Assembly: GCF_001691415.1 (NCBI RefSeq)
Contig: NZ_LRRR01000004.1
Coordinates: 1-64,000, forward strand
Length of the DNA: 64,000 bases
Reading direction: 5' to 3'
Source of the DNA: Pararhodobacter sp. CCB-MM2
Lineage (GTDB): Bacteria; Pseudomonadota; Alphaproteobacteria; Rhodobacterales; Rhodobacteraceae
Of this stretch, positions 57,503-64,000 are shown piece after piece. The position numbers and the translations under genes were made by a program. Each line of letters opens with the position of its first letter. Positions within the stretch are counted from its first letter, which is position 1. Under the pieces are notes generated by a model. That model searched no databases and had not been told where the DNA came from. It was given only the letters and a program-made list of their open reading frames with translations.

Positions 57503-58654
57503 CTACAGCCCCGCCAGCACCCCGTCGCGGGTCATCTGGGCATAAAGCAGCCCTTCGCGCAGCCCTCGGTCCGCGACGGACATCACATCCGTGGGCCAGA
57601 CCCGCATCAACGCCTGCAGGATCGCCGCGCCCGACATGATCAACCCGTGACGCTCGCGTCCGATACGGGGATCGGTGCGGCGGCCTTCGGGGCCGAGTTG
57701 CAGGTAGTCGCGGATCACCTTGTCGATCTGGGTCGAGGTCATGCGCAGCCCGTCGACCTTGTTCCGGTCGTAGCGTTTCAGCCCCAGATACGAGGCCGCC
57801 ACCGTCGTCACCGTGCCCGAGGTGCCGATGATCTGGAACCCTTCGCGGGGCGCGGGATTCTCGTAGGGCGAGAAGTCCTGCAGCTGTTCCTCGAAATGCC
57901 AGGACATCAGCGCGAAACGGGCGGCATCGTCTTCGACATCGGTGAATTGTTCGCGCAGGGTGGCCACGCCCAAGGGCACCGAGATCCAGTCGACGACGCG
58001 GGGCGCGCCGGGCTTCACCGGCGGCATCTCAACCGAGCGCAGGCCCAGCTTCACATCGAGGATCGAGCGGCGTCGTTCCTCGGGTGCGACGCCCGAGAGG
58101 TCGAGCCACACCAGCTCCGTCGAGCCGCCACCGATGTCGATGACCAGCAGTTGCTCGGTCTCAGCCGCCACGAGGGGCGCGCAGGAAATGACGGCAAGGC
58201 GCGCTTCTTCCTCAGCCGGGATGATCTCCAGCCTGAGGCCGGTCTCGCGCTGGACCTTGCGGATGAATTCGCTGGAATTGCGGGCGCGGCGACAGGCCTC
58301 GGTCGCGACCAGACGCATGCGGCGCACGGAATGGTCGTCCAGCTTGCGGCGGCAGATGCGCAGGGCCTGCACCGTGCGGGCCATGGGGCCATGACCCAAC
58401 CGGCCGGTGCTTTCCAGCCCGGTGCCCAGCTCGACGGCGCGAGAGAAGCTGTCGATGACTTCAAATTGCGCGCCGTTGGGCCGCGCAATCAGCATGCGAC
58501 AGGAATTGGTCCCCAGGTCGAGGGCAGCATAAACCCCCCCATCCGCGGGACTAGTTTGGCGCTTCGGCTCTGTTCCGCCCGGAGTCCGCCCCTTGCGGTT
58601 CGGCCTCGACGATTTCGGATGCGCCGCCGCGCCTGCGGGACGCTCGGGCGTCAT
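57503..58654 (-). CDS. gppA: Ppx/GppA family phosphatase
   Basis: Protein of 383 residues. Phosphate-binding motifs of the actin-like ATPase fold are DLGTNSCRMLIA, the block VATEACRRARNS, and LLVIDIGGGSTELVW. The length and absence of the long C-terminal domain make it a GppA/Ppx2-like exopolyphosphatase or pppGpp phosphatase. I start it at 58654 because GGAGGG lies 7 bases before that ATG; five extra codons upstream are open. The N-terminal about 45 residues are a disordered Pro/Lys/Arg-rich tail. Confidence 0.92.
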   Translation of the reverse strand: MTPERPAGAAAHPKSSRPNRKGRTPGGTEPKRQTSPADGGVYAALDLGTNSCRMLIARPNGAQFEVIDSFSRAVELGTGLESTGRLGHGPMARTVQALRICRRKLDDHSVRRMRLVATEACRRARNSSEFIRKVQRETGLRLEIIPAEEEARLAVISCAPLVAAETEQLLVIDIGGGSTELVWLDLSGVAPEERRRSILDVKLGLRSVEMPPVKPGAPRVVDWISVPLGVATLREQFTDVEDDAARFALMSWHFEEQLQDFSPYENPAPREGFQIIGTSGTVTTVAASYLGLKRYDRNKVDGLRMTSTQIDKVIRDYLQLGPEGRRTDPRIGRERHGLIMSGAAILQALMRVWPTDVMSVADRGLREGLLYAQMTRDGVLAGL

Positions 58655-58932
58655 CGTAACGCCCTCCATTTCGTGTTACCCCCACCCTAAAGATGGGCCC
58701 GGTCGCGCGCAAGGGATCGAAACGCGACGGCAGGCTATCGACGGGGCTCACACCAAGCCCGGCGCGCCTCGCCCTGAGTCACGAGGTGGTGAACAGGCGG
58801 GAGTGCGCCTAGCGGCCTTTGGCTCAAGGCCAGACCGCGCAACCTTTTGGGGGAACCTTCCGCGCTTCGTTGCGTTATCTCGTCAATCAAGGGGCAACAG
58901 GCCCCGCTTTGGGAAATGACGGGAGAATACCG

Positions 58933-59586
58933 ATGAAAACCCTTCTTGCGACCGCCGCTGCCGCAACCGTTCTGGGCACTGCCGCCTTTGCTTCGGGCCC
59001 GGTGGCCCCGGCGCCTTACGTGGCCCCGGTGACTGTTGCTCCGGTGGCGACCTATGACTGGACCGGTGCCTATGCCGGTGCCGGTGTCACCTACGGCCGT
59101 ATGGGCATGGACACCAACGGCGGCGCGCTGGACTACCCGGACGCGACCGGCTGGGGTGGCAGCGTCATCGCTGGTTACAACTGGCAGCAGGGCAACATGG
59201 TCTACGGTGGTGAAGTCGCGCTCGACTTCTCGAACCGCGATGGCAGCAACGATTGCGGTATCGCCGGTCAAAGCTGTGACAGCTTCGCCGACCACCAGGC
59301 CTCGATCCGTGGCCGCGTCGGTTATGCCATGGACCGCTCGCTGATGTTCATGACCGTGGGCTATGGCTCTGACTCGCGCTCGGTGCGCACCTCGGTCGCC
59401 GGTGGCGACGGTGCCCGCTTCACCGGCCCGATGCTGGGTGTCGGCTACGAGCAGGCCGTCGGCAATGGCGACTGGACCATGCGCGGTGACCTTGAGCACT
59501 ACTTCTACGGCGACGAAGACCTGAACGGTGTCACCACCGACGGCGATTCGAGCCTCGTGCGCTTCTCGCTGATCCGTCGCTTCTGA
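58933..59586 (+). CDS. Outer-membrane beta-barrel protein (porin/Omp25-like)
   Basis: Protein of 217 residues with a signal peptide ending TAAFA. The mature part alternates polar and aromatic residues with repeated strand-like blocks (YDWTGAYAGAGVTYGRM, GGSVIAGYNWQQGNMVYGGEV, SIRGRVGYAMDRSLMFMTVGYG) and ends in LIRRF, the C-terminal Phe outer-membrane sorting signal. It should form an eight-strand barrel. GGGAGAAT is its ribosome-binding site. Codon use is strongly biased, suggesting high expression, and a strong terminator follows. Confidence 0.88.
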   Translation: MKTLLATAAAATVLGTAAFASGPVAPAPYVAPVTVAPVATYDWTGAYAGAGVTYGRMGMDTNGGALDYPDATGWGGSVIAGYNWQQGNMVYGGEVALDFSNRDGSNDCGIAGQSCDSFADHQASIRGRVGYAMDRSLMFMTVGYGSDSRSVRTSVAGGDGARFTGPMLGVGYEQAVGNGDWTMRGDLEHYFYGDEDLNGVTTDGDSSLVRFSLIRRF

Positions 59587-59632
59587 TCGGCGACGATCCC
59601 TGAACATCACCGGGTTTCCCTGAACCCGCTCG

Positions 59633-59665
59633 ACCGCCCCGGATCCTGTCCGGGGCGGTTTTTTC
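59633..59665 (+). terminator. Rho-independent terminator
   Basis: Perfect 11-bp stem ACCGCCCCGGA / TCCGGGGCGGT (59633-59643 and 59649-59659), 5-base loop, then TTTTTCG. It ends the outer-membrane protein gene. The remaining stretch to 59882 holds a CGGATCGCCC direct repeat and a CCCGCT/AGCGGG hairpin but no recognised riboswitch. Confidence 0.93.
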
Positions 59666-59882
59666 GTATCCGAGGATGCCGGCGCCTATCCGACACGGAT
59701 CGCCCACGGATCGCCCGCACCTCATGATGTGCGTGAGGATTTTTCACATCCGGCCCGCTGGCCAAGCGGGGCGCGCGGCTGGTATCACTCGCGTCGCAAG
59801 CCGCCGGGGCCATGTCGCATTCAAAGCGGTGACAGAGGCCGCGACGGGTCACAAACGGGGAAACCCAGCAGGAGCGCGCCGC

Positions 59883-60203
59883 ATGTCCGACGAAGTGATG
59901 CAACCCGTGACCATCGTCTATTGGCGCGACATCCCCGCGCAGGTGATCGTCGGCAAGGGCCGGCGTGGCGCCAAGGTGCAGCTGCCCGAACGCTTCGAAC
60001 AGGCGATCGACCGTTGCGCGATGAAGGTCGGCGCCCGCGATACCGACAGCTACCTGTCGGAATGGCGCAAGGGCGACCCCTACGATGTCGCTGGCGACCA
60101 GCAAGAGGTCGCCCGCGCCGAGGCCGCACGGCTGGAACAGGACTACGACGCAGAGACGATCAAGGCGCTGATTGCCAACGACGGCTGGCAAGCGCGTGGC
60201 TAA
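59883..60203 (+). CDS. Virulence_fact-family (PF13769) small protein
   Basis: Protein of 106 residues, cytosolic. It starts MSDEVMQPVTIVYWRDIPAQ and has VIVGKGRRGAKVQLPERFEQ and SYLSEWRKGDPYDV, features of the family annotated only as virulence factor. Despite the name, its conserved place next to folate one-carbon genes suggests a metabolic or assembly role. The start at 59883 is preceded by AGGAG about 10 bases upstream. The stop overlaps the open frame of the next gene but lies 16 bp before its chosen start. Confidence 0.75.
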   Translation: MSDEVMQPVTIVYWRDIPAQVIVGKGRRGAKVQLPERFEQAIDRCAMKVGARDTDSYLSEWRKGDPYDVAGDQQEVARAEAARLEQDYDAETIKALIANDGWQARG

Positions 60204-60219
60204 TCTCTGGGAGGTTTTC

Positions 60220-61134
60220 ATGGCTCTGTTCCCCTTTGGCCGCAAGGCCGCCCCTGCCGCGACCGGCTCGGAAGCGCTGGCCGCGTTCCTCAACGGTTAT
60301 TCCATCGAGGTGATGCCCCGCACGGCTGAGAAGGTTGCCGATTTCCGCACCCTTCTGCCCGCTGGCACCCGCGTCTACATCGCCCATATCGAGGGCACGC
60401 CGATCGAGGAAATGGCCGCCACCGCCAAGCGCCTGCGTGAGGAAGGCTACGAGCCGATGCCGCACTTCCCGGCCCGGATCATCGCCGACCGCGCGATGCT
60501 GGCCGATTGGGTCGCGCGCTATCAGGGCGAGGCCGGCGTGAAGCAGGGCCTGATCCTGGCCGGCAACCCGCAAAAGCAGCTGGGCGCCTTCGATTCGTCC
60601 ATGCAGCTGCTGGAATCGGGCTGCTTTGATGGCTTCGAGCGTCTGCATGTCGCCGGTCACCCGGAAGGCAACAAAGACATCGACCCCGATGGCTCGGACC
60701 GCATGATCATGGAAGCCGCGCGCTGGAAGCAGGCGTTCTCCGAGCGCACCGACGCGAAGATGGCCATGGCCACGCAATTCTGCTTCGAGGCCGGTCCGGT
60801 GATCGACTGGGTCAACAACCTGCGCGCCAACGGCATCGACCTGCCGGTGCATATCGGCGTGGCCGGTCCCGCCAAGCTGCAGACGCTGATCAAGTTCGCC
60901 ATCGCCTGCGGTGTCGGCCCCTCGCTGAAGGTGCTGCAGAAGCGCGCGATGGATGTCTCGAAGCTGCTGCTGCCCTACGAGCCCGACGAGTTCCTGCAGG
61001 CGCTGGCCGAGCACAAGGCCGCGAACCCGGACTTCGGCATCGAGTCGGTGCACTTCTTCCCGCTGGGCGGCATCAAGACGAACGCCGAATGGACCCACCG
61101 TCACGGCCAGCGCCCCGTGCGCGACGCCGCCTGA
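60220..61134 (+). CDS. Methylenetetrahydrofolate reductase-like protein
   Basis: Protein of 304 residues with a TIM-barrel layout. Blocks IEVMPRTAEKVADF near the N-terminus, RVYIAHIEGTPIEEM, HFPARIIADRAML, and LHVAGHPEGNKDI are those of the divergent MetF branch in Rhodobacteraceae methyl-transfer clusters. It should reduce methylene-THF to methyl-THF, or run the reverse direction during demethylation of substrates such as glycine betaine; direction is not decidable here. The start at 60220 follows GGGAGG. It is 14 bp before the HAD gene. Confidence 0.82.
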   Translation: MALFPFGRKAAPAATGSEALAAFLNGYSIEVMPRTAEKVADFRTLLPAGTRVYIAHIEGTPIEEMAATAKRLREEGYEPMPHFPARIIADRAMLADWVARYQGEAGVKQGLILAGNPQKQLGAFDSSMQLLESGCFDGFERLHVAGHPEGNKDIDPDGSDRMIMEAARWKQAFSERTDAKMAMATQFCFEAGPVIDWVNNLRANGIDLPVHIGVAGPAKLQTLIKFAIACGVGPSLKVLQKRAMDVSKLLLPYEPDEFLQALAEHKAANPDFGIESVHFFPLGGIKTNAEWTHRHGQRPVRDAA

Positions 61135-61148
61135 GGATTCGGAACTCT

Positions 61149-61814
61149 ATGCCCCGCACCGCGCTGCTCTTCGATCTTGACGGCACGATGCTGCACACGG
61201 ATCCGATCCACTATCAGATCTATGTGGAGCTGATGGCGGCGCGGGGCATCCAGATCGACGAGGCCTTCTACAACGCCCATGTCCACGGCCGGATCAATTC
61301 CGATGTGTTCCGCGAGTTCCTGCCCGAGGAGACGGACCCGCAAGGCCTGTCCGACGCCAAAGAAGCCGAGTTCCGTCGCCGCCTGCCGCGCCCCTATCCC
61401 GCGATGCCCGGCCTGACCGCGCTGCTGGACCGGGCCGAGGCTGCGGGCCATGCGATGGCCGTGGTCACGAATGCCAATCCGCTCAATGCCGAGGCCATGC
61501 TGCAGGCCATCGGTGAGCGGTCACGCTTCGATATCGTCATCAGCGGCGAGAAATGTGCCCGCGGCAAGCCGCATCCCGATCCCTATCTGACGGCGATGGA
61601 CCGCCTCGCCATTGCGCCCGAACTCTGCATTGCCTTCGAGGACAGCCCCGCCGGCATCCGCTCGGCCCGTGACGCCGGTGCACGGGTGATCGGTATCCGC
61701 TCGTCCCTGTCCCATGACGCCCTCATTGCTGCTGGCGCCCATGCCAGCATCCAAGATTTCACCGATCCCGCGCTCGAGCAGCATCTCGAACGCCCAGAAG
61801 GAGCCCTGCCATGA
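61149..61814 (+). CDS. HAD-superfamily hydrolase, beta-phosphoglucomutase-like
   Basis: Protein of 221 residues. Motif I LLFDLDGTMLHTD (7-19), motif II AVVTNANPLN, the lysine region GKPHPDPYL and motif IV CIAFEDSPAGIRSA give a complete class-I HAD active site with an inserted helical cap. Substrates are usually sugar or small organic phosphates. It lies inside the one-carbon operon, overlapping the methyltransferase gene by four bases. Its job there is unknown; metabolite repair of a phosphorylated by-product is one possibility. Confidence 0.85.
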   Translation: MPRTALLFDLDGTMLHTDPIHYQIYVELMAARGIQIDEAFYNAHVHGRINSDVFREFLPEETDPQGLSDAKEAEFRRRLPRPYPAMPGLTALLDRAEAAGHAMAVVTNANPLNAEAMLQAIGERSRFDIVISGEKCARGKPHPDPYLTAMDRLAIAPELCIAFEDSPAGIRSARDAGARVIGIRSSLSHDALIAAGAHASIQDFTDPALEQHLERPEGALP

Positions 61815-62791
61815 CCCGTACCGTCCTCGAATCCGCCACCAAGACGGTGGTCATCGGCTTTGACGAGCCGTTCTGCGTGATCGGCGAGCGCATCAACCCG
61901 ACCGGCCGCAAGAAGCTGGCCGCCGAGCTGGAGCTGGGCGATTTCTCGACCGTCGAGAAGGACGCGCTGGAGCAGGTCGTCTGCGGGGCCACCGTGCTCG
62001 ACATCAACTCGGGCGCCGTGTTCTCGAACAAGATGGCCGAAGATCCGCGCTATGCCGACAACAACTTCGTCGAGCCGCCGCTGATGAAGCAGCTGGTCGA
62101 GGTCGTGCAGGCCGTCACCGACGTGCCGCTCTGCATCGACAGCTCGGTTCCCGGCGCGCTGGAAGCCGGCCTGATGGCCGCCAAGGGCCGTCCCTTGCTG
62201 AACTCGGTCACCGGCGAGGAAGAGCGTCTGGAACTGGTCCTGCCGCTGGTCAAGAAATACAACGTGCCGGTCGTGGCGATCTCGAACGACGACACCGGCA
62301 TCTCGGAAGACCCCGATGTCCGCTTCGCCGTGGCGAAGAAGATTGTCGAGCGCGCCGCTGATTTCGGCATCCCCGCGCATGACATCGTCGTCGACCCGCT
62401 GGTGATGCCGATCGGCGCCATGGCGACCGCCGGCCATCAGGTCTTCGCGCTGGTCCGCCGTCTGCGCGACGAGCTGGGCGTGAACACCACCTGCGGCGCC
62501 TCGAACATCTCGTTCGGCCTGCCGAACCGTCACGGCATCAACGGCGCCTTCCTGCCCATGGCCATCGGCGCCGGCATGACCTCGGCGATCATGAACCCCG
62601 TGCGTTCGCAGGAGATGGAGGCGATCCGCGCCGCCAACCTGCTGATGAACCACGATCCGAACGGCGGCGAGTGGATCCGTCTGGCCAAGGTGCTGGAAGC
62701 GATGAAGGAAGGCGCGACCTTCGCCGAAGCCTCGTTGGCTGCGCAGGCCTCGGCCTCGGGCCGTCGCGGTGGTCGTCGCGGCCGCGGCTGA
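61811..62791 (+). CDS. Methyltetrahydrofolate-dependent cobalamin methyltransferase (pterin-binding family)
   Basis: Protein of 326 residues with a dihydropteroate-synthase-like barrel. VIGERINPTGRKKLAAEL, VLDINSGAVFSNKM, PLCIDSSVPGALEAGL, FIVDPLVMPIG-type block DIVVDPLVMPIGAMATAG and TTCGASNISFGLPNRHGING match MtrH/AcsE-type methyl-THF methyltransferases. These pass a methyl group between THF and a corrinoid protein. The C-terminal tail SGRRGGRRGRG is Arg/Gly-rich. No corrinoid protein gene is seen in this window; the operon ends at a terminator at 62813. Confidence 0.9.
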   Translation: MTRTVLESATKTVVIGFDEPFCVIGERINPTGRKKLAAELELGDFSTVEKDALEQVVCGATVLDINSGAVFSNKMAEDPRYADNNFVEPPLMKQLVEVVQAVTDVPLCIDSSVPGALEAGLMAAKGRPLLNSVTGEEERLELVLPLVKKYNVPVVAISNDDTGISEDPDVRFAVAKKIVERAADFGIPAHDIVVDPLVMPIGAMATAGHQVFALVRRLRDELGVNTTCGASNISFGLPNRHGINGAFLPMAIGAGMTSAIMNPVRSQEMEAIRAANLLMNHDPNGGEWIRLAKVLEAMKEGATFAEASLAAQASASGRRGGRRGRG

Positions 62792-62812
62792 TCTCAGCCC
62801 CTCACAATGAAC

Positions 62813-62839
62813 AACGGGCGCCCTTTCAGGCGCCCGTTT
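62813..62839 (+). terminator. Rho-independent terminator
   Basis: Perfect 10-bp stem AACGGGCGCC / GGCGCCCGTT (62813-62822 and 62829-62838) with a 6-base loop, followed by TGCG. It ends the one-carbon operon. Confidence 0.85.
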
Positions 62840-62857
62840 GCGTTCAAGACCTAGGTC

Positions 62858-63313
62858 TCACCCGCGCGGCAGGGCGATGATCGCGCGGCCGTCCAGATCG
62901 GCGACCTCGACATGATCGTCGAACCAATGCCAGGCCACGTCATGGCAATCGGCCGAGAAGACGGGCGTCGCCAGCGTCTCGCCAGTGGCAAGGTCGACAA
63001 CAGCGTTGCGGATCACCGTCACCAGCTGCGAGGTGCCGGGATCGCCCGAGAAATACTGCAACAGCGCGATCCGGCCGCCGTAGCGGGGCAGCACTACGAA
63101 ATCCAGAACGCGCGGGATCACCGGCGCATCGGTCAGCAGCGGAATTTCCAGATCGGGATGGGTTTCGCTGACGGCGGTGAAGGCGAAATTCTCGCCCTCG
63201 ACGACGTACCAACCGACGGCTGAATCACTCGGCTGCGGCAGATCGCATTCCGCCCCGGCGGCCGAGGCAAACCCGACGAGGGCCAGAGAAAAGGCTGTCG
63301 CGAAGCTTTTCAT
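62858..63313 (-). CDS. Exported hypothetical protein
   Basis: Protein of 151 residues with a signal peptide ending SAAGA. The mature part has one cysteine near the start (ECDLPQPSD) and one later (SADCHDVAWHWFDDHVEV), possibly a disulfide. I recognise no family. It is convergent with the one-carbon operon. Codon use and the signal peptide support a real periplasmic protein. Confidence 0.7.
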   Translation of the reverse strand: MKSFATAFSLALVGFASAAGAECDLPQPSDSAVGWYVVEGENFAFTAVSETHPDLEIPLLTDAPVIPRVLDFVVLPRYGGRIALLQYFSGDPGTSQLVTVIRNAVVDLATGETLATPVFSADCHDVAWHWFDDHVEVADLDGRAIIALPRG

Positions 63314-63416
63314 CGGCCCGTCCTTTCGTCGCCCTCTGCACCATGGGGCCGAGTCTGCGCAACTCGGCCTCAGGATTCAACCGGCGCGGGCACGGGAACG
63401 CCCCCGATGCGCGGGA

Positions 63417-64000
63417 TCACGCCTTTGCGGCGATGGCGGCAGCAGCCCCGCCCATCACGGCAGCACTGAGGCGATTGGACAGCCGGACCGCGCGCGGGGT
63501 TTTCAGGAAGGCCCGCGCCCGATGCGCCATCAACATCCACAGCCCATCCGCCACGGCCAGCACCACCACGGCCACCGCCGCCAGCGAGGCCGCCGCGCTG
63601 AAGCCCGCCACCGGCAGCTCAATGAGCGAGGGCAGCAGGGCGAGGTAGAACACCATGATCTTCGGATTGCCCATGGTCAGCGCCAGTCCCGCGCCGAACA
63701 TCGACAGGGCCGAGCCCTTCTTCGGCAGCTCCTTGCCCGCCGTGTCGGCCGGCGCGCGCCACATCTGCACGGCCATCCACACCAGATAGGCCACGCCCGC
63801 CCATTTCAGCACAGCAAATCCCGCCTGAAAGGTCTGCGCCAGCGTCGTCAGGCCGGTCAGCGCCATGGACAGCCAGATCACCTCGCTCACCCACATCGCC
63901 GCCACGAAGGGCAAGACATCCCGCCAGCCGCGCGACAGGACGCGGGCCACCAGCGCCGCAATCGACGGCCCGGGCGAGCCGGCGGCGATGAACAGGGCGA
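63417..64000 (-). CDS. LysE family amino-acid/metabolite exporter, 5' end outside window
   Basis: The frame remains open to the window edge and reads LFIAAGSPGPSIAALVARVLSRGWRD, the LysE/RhtB signature (PGPS, then helix 2). At least five transmembrane helices are visible, with the conserved FGAGLALTMGNPKIMVFYLALLP block. About 195 residues are present; the first about 15 lie past base 64000. The GTG at 63950 is internal and not the true start. The family exports amino acids or homoserine-like compounds. Confidence 0.88.
   Translation of the reverse strand, partial: ALFIAAGSPGPSIAALVARVLSRGWRDVLPFVAAMWVSEVIWLSMALTGLTTLAQTFQAGFAVLKWAGVAYLVWMAVQMWRAPADTAGKELPKKGSALSMFGAGLALTMGNPKIMVFYLALLPSLIELPVAGFSAAASLAAVAVVVLAVADGLWMLMAHRARAFLKTPRAVRLSNRLSAAVMGGAAAAIAAKA

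Noticed and set aside
58679..58692. CCTAAAGATG as a fourth copy of the GGATATTT element
   Set aside because: Only the TAAAGATG end matches; neither GGATATTT nor a hairpin precedes it.
59666..59882. Cobalamin, SAM or SAH riboswitch before the one-carbon operon
   Set aside because: No B12-box-like or SAM/SAH core sequence found; only a short direct repeat and a 6-bp hairpin are visible.
1..64000. CRISPR array, insertion sequence or prophage
   Set aside because: No regularly spaced repeats, transposase, integrase or phage structural genes were found on either strand.

Overview
The window is a GC-rich chromosomal segment from an alphaproteobacterium, most probably of the Rhodobacteraceae/Paracoccaceae; the genus cannot be fixed from this sequence alone. 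The support is a GcrA cell-cycle regulator, an MmcB repair protein behind a near-consensus alphaproteobacterial LexA box, a cytochrome c2/c550-like protein, a gppA-rlmE pair and a rearranged C-P lyase cluster. I found no transposase, integrase, phage gene or CRISPR array.

Layout. 1-170: in-frame fragment of a polyprenyl diphosphate synthase that stops abruptly inside the tail of the next gene (a junction needing verification). 117-4435 (minus): SPFH/GYF protein, DUF2927 lipoprotein, TelA, XpaC and a possible 26-residue membrane peptide in one operon. 4567-6217: divergent RluB-type pseudouridine synthase and TadA. 6552-15559 (plus): cellulose operon bcsN-bcsA-bcsB-bcsZ, a TPR protein (BcsK/BcsC-N-like) and a P-loop, sulfotransferase-like gene. 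15554-20510: LprI-like, transglutaminase-like, YbjN, proC, csaA, a 2-hydroxyacid dehydrogenase and two small membrane proteins. 20848-28833: mmcB, cytochrome c, ABC-2 permease, gcrA, a beta-CASP metallohydrolase, gpt, fabI, pdxH, a double cold-shock-domain protein and a DUF192 protein. 28959: tRNA-Pro(TGG).

29046-43481 is a full phosphonate system: importer phnCDE1E2, C-P lyase core phnGHIJ with an HAD phosphatase gene wedged between phnI and phnJ, phnKL, phnN, two phnM paralogues, a DUF1045 2H-phosphoesterase, a hexapeptide transferase and the GntR repressor phnF. No phnP or phnO lies in the window. The control region carries 11-bp phased PHO-box arrays in front of both phnG and the second phnM, with a cluster of TGTMTAG half-sites (likely PhnF operator) at phnG, so phosphate starvation and a phosphonate-linked signal probably both control it.

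43781-49452 is a tripartite RND efflux system without a local regulator. 49499-58654 holds metA (with Glu111, which predicts acetyl-CoA use), a P-loop ATPase, a penicillin-acylase-family enzyme, a beta-hydroxyacid dehydrogenase, adenine deaminase, rlmE and gppA. 58933-62791 holds an outer-membrane beta-barrel gene and a one-carbon operon (Virulence_fact-family protein, methylenetetrahydrofolate reductase-like, HAD hydrolase, methyltetrahydrofolate methyltransferase). The window ends inside a LysE-family exporter.

Dispersed repeats deserve attention: three copies of a roughly 65-70 bp hairpin plus GGATATTT element (23681, 32136, 56573), one of which supplies the ribosome-binding site and start codon of phnL, and a 225-bp nested inverted repeat at 38573-38797.
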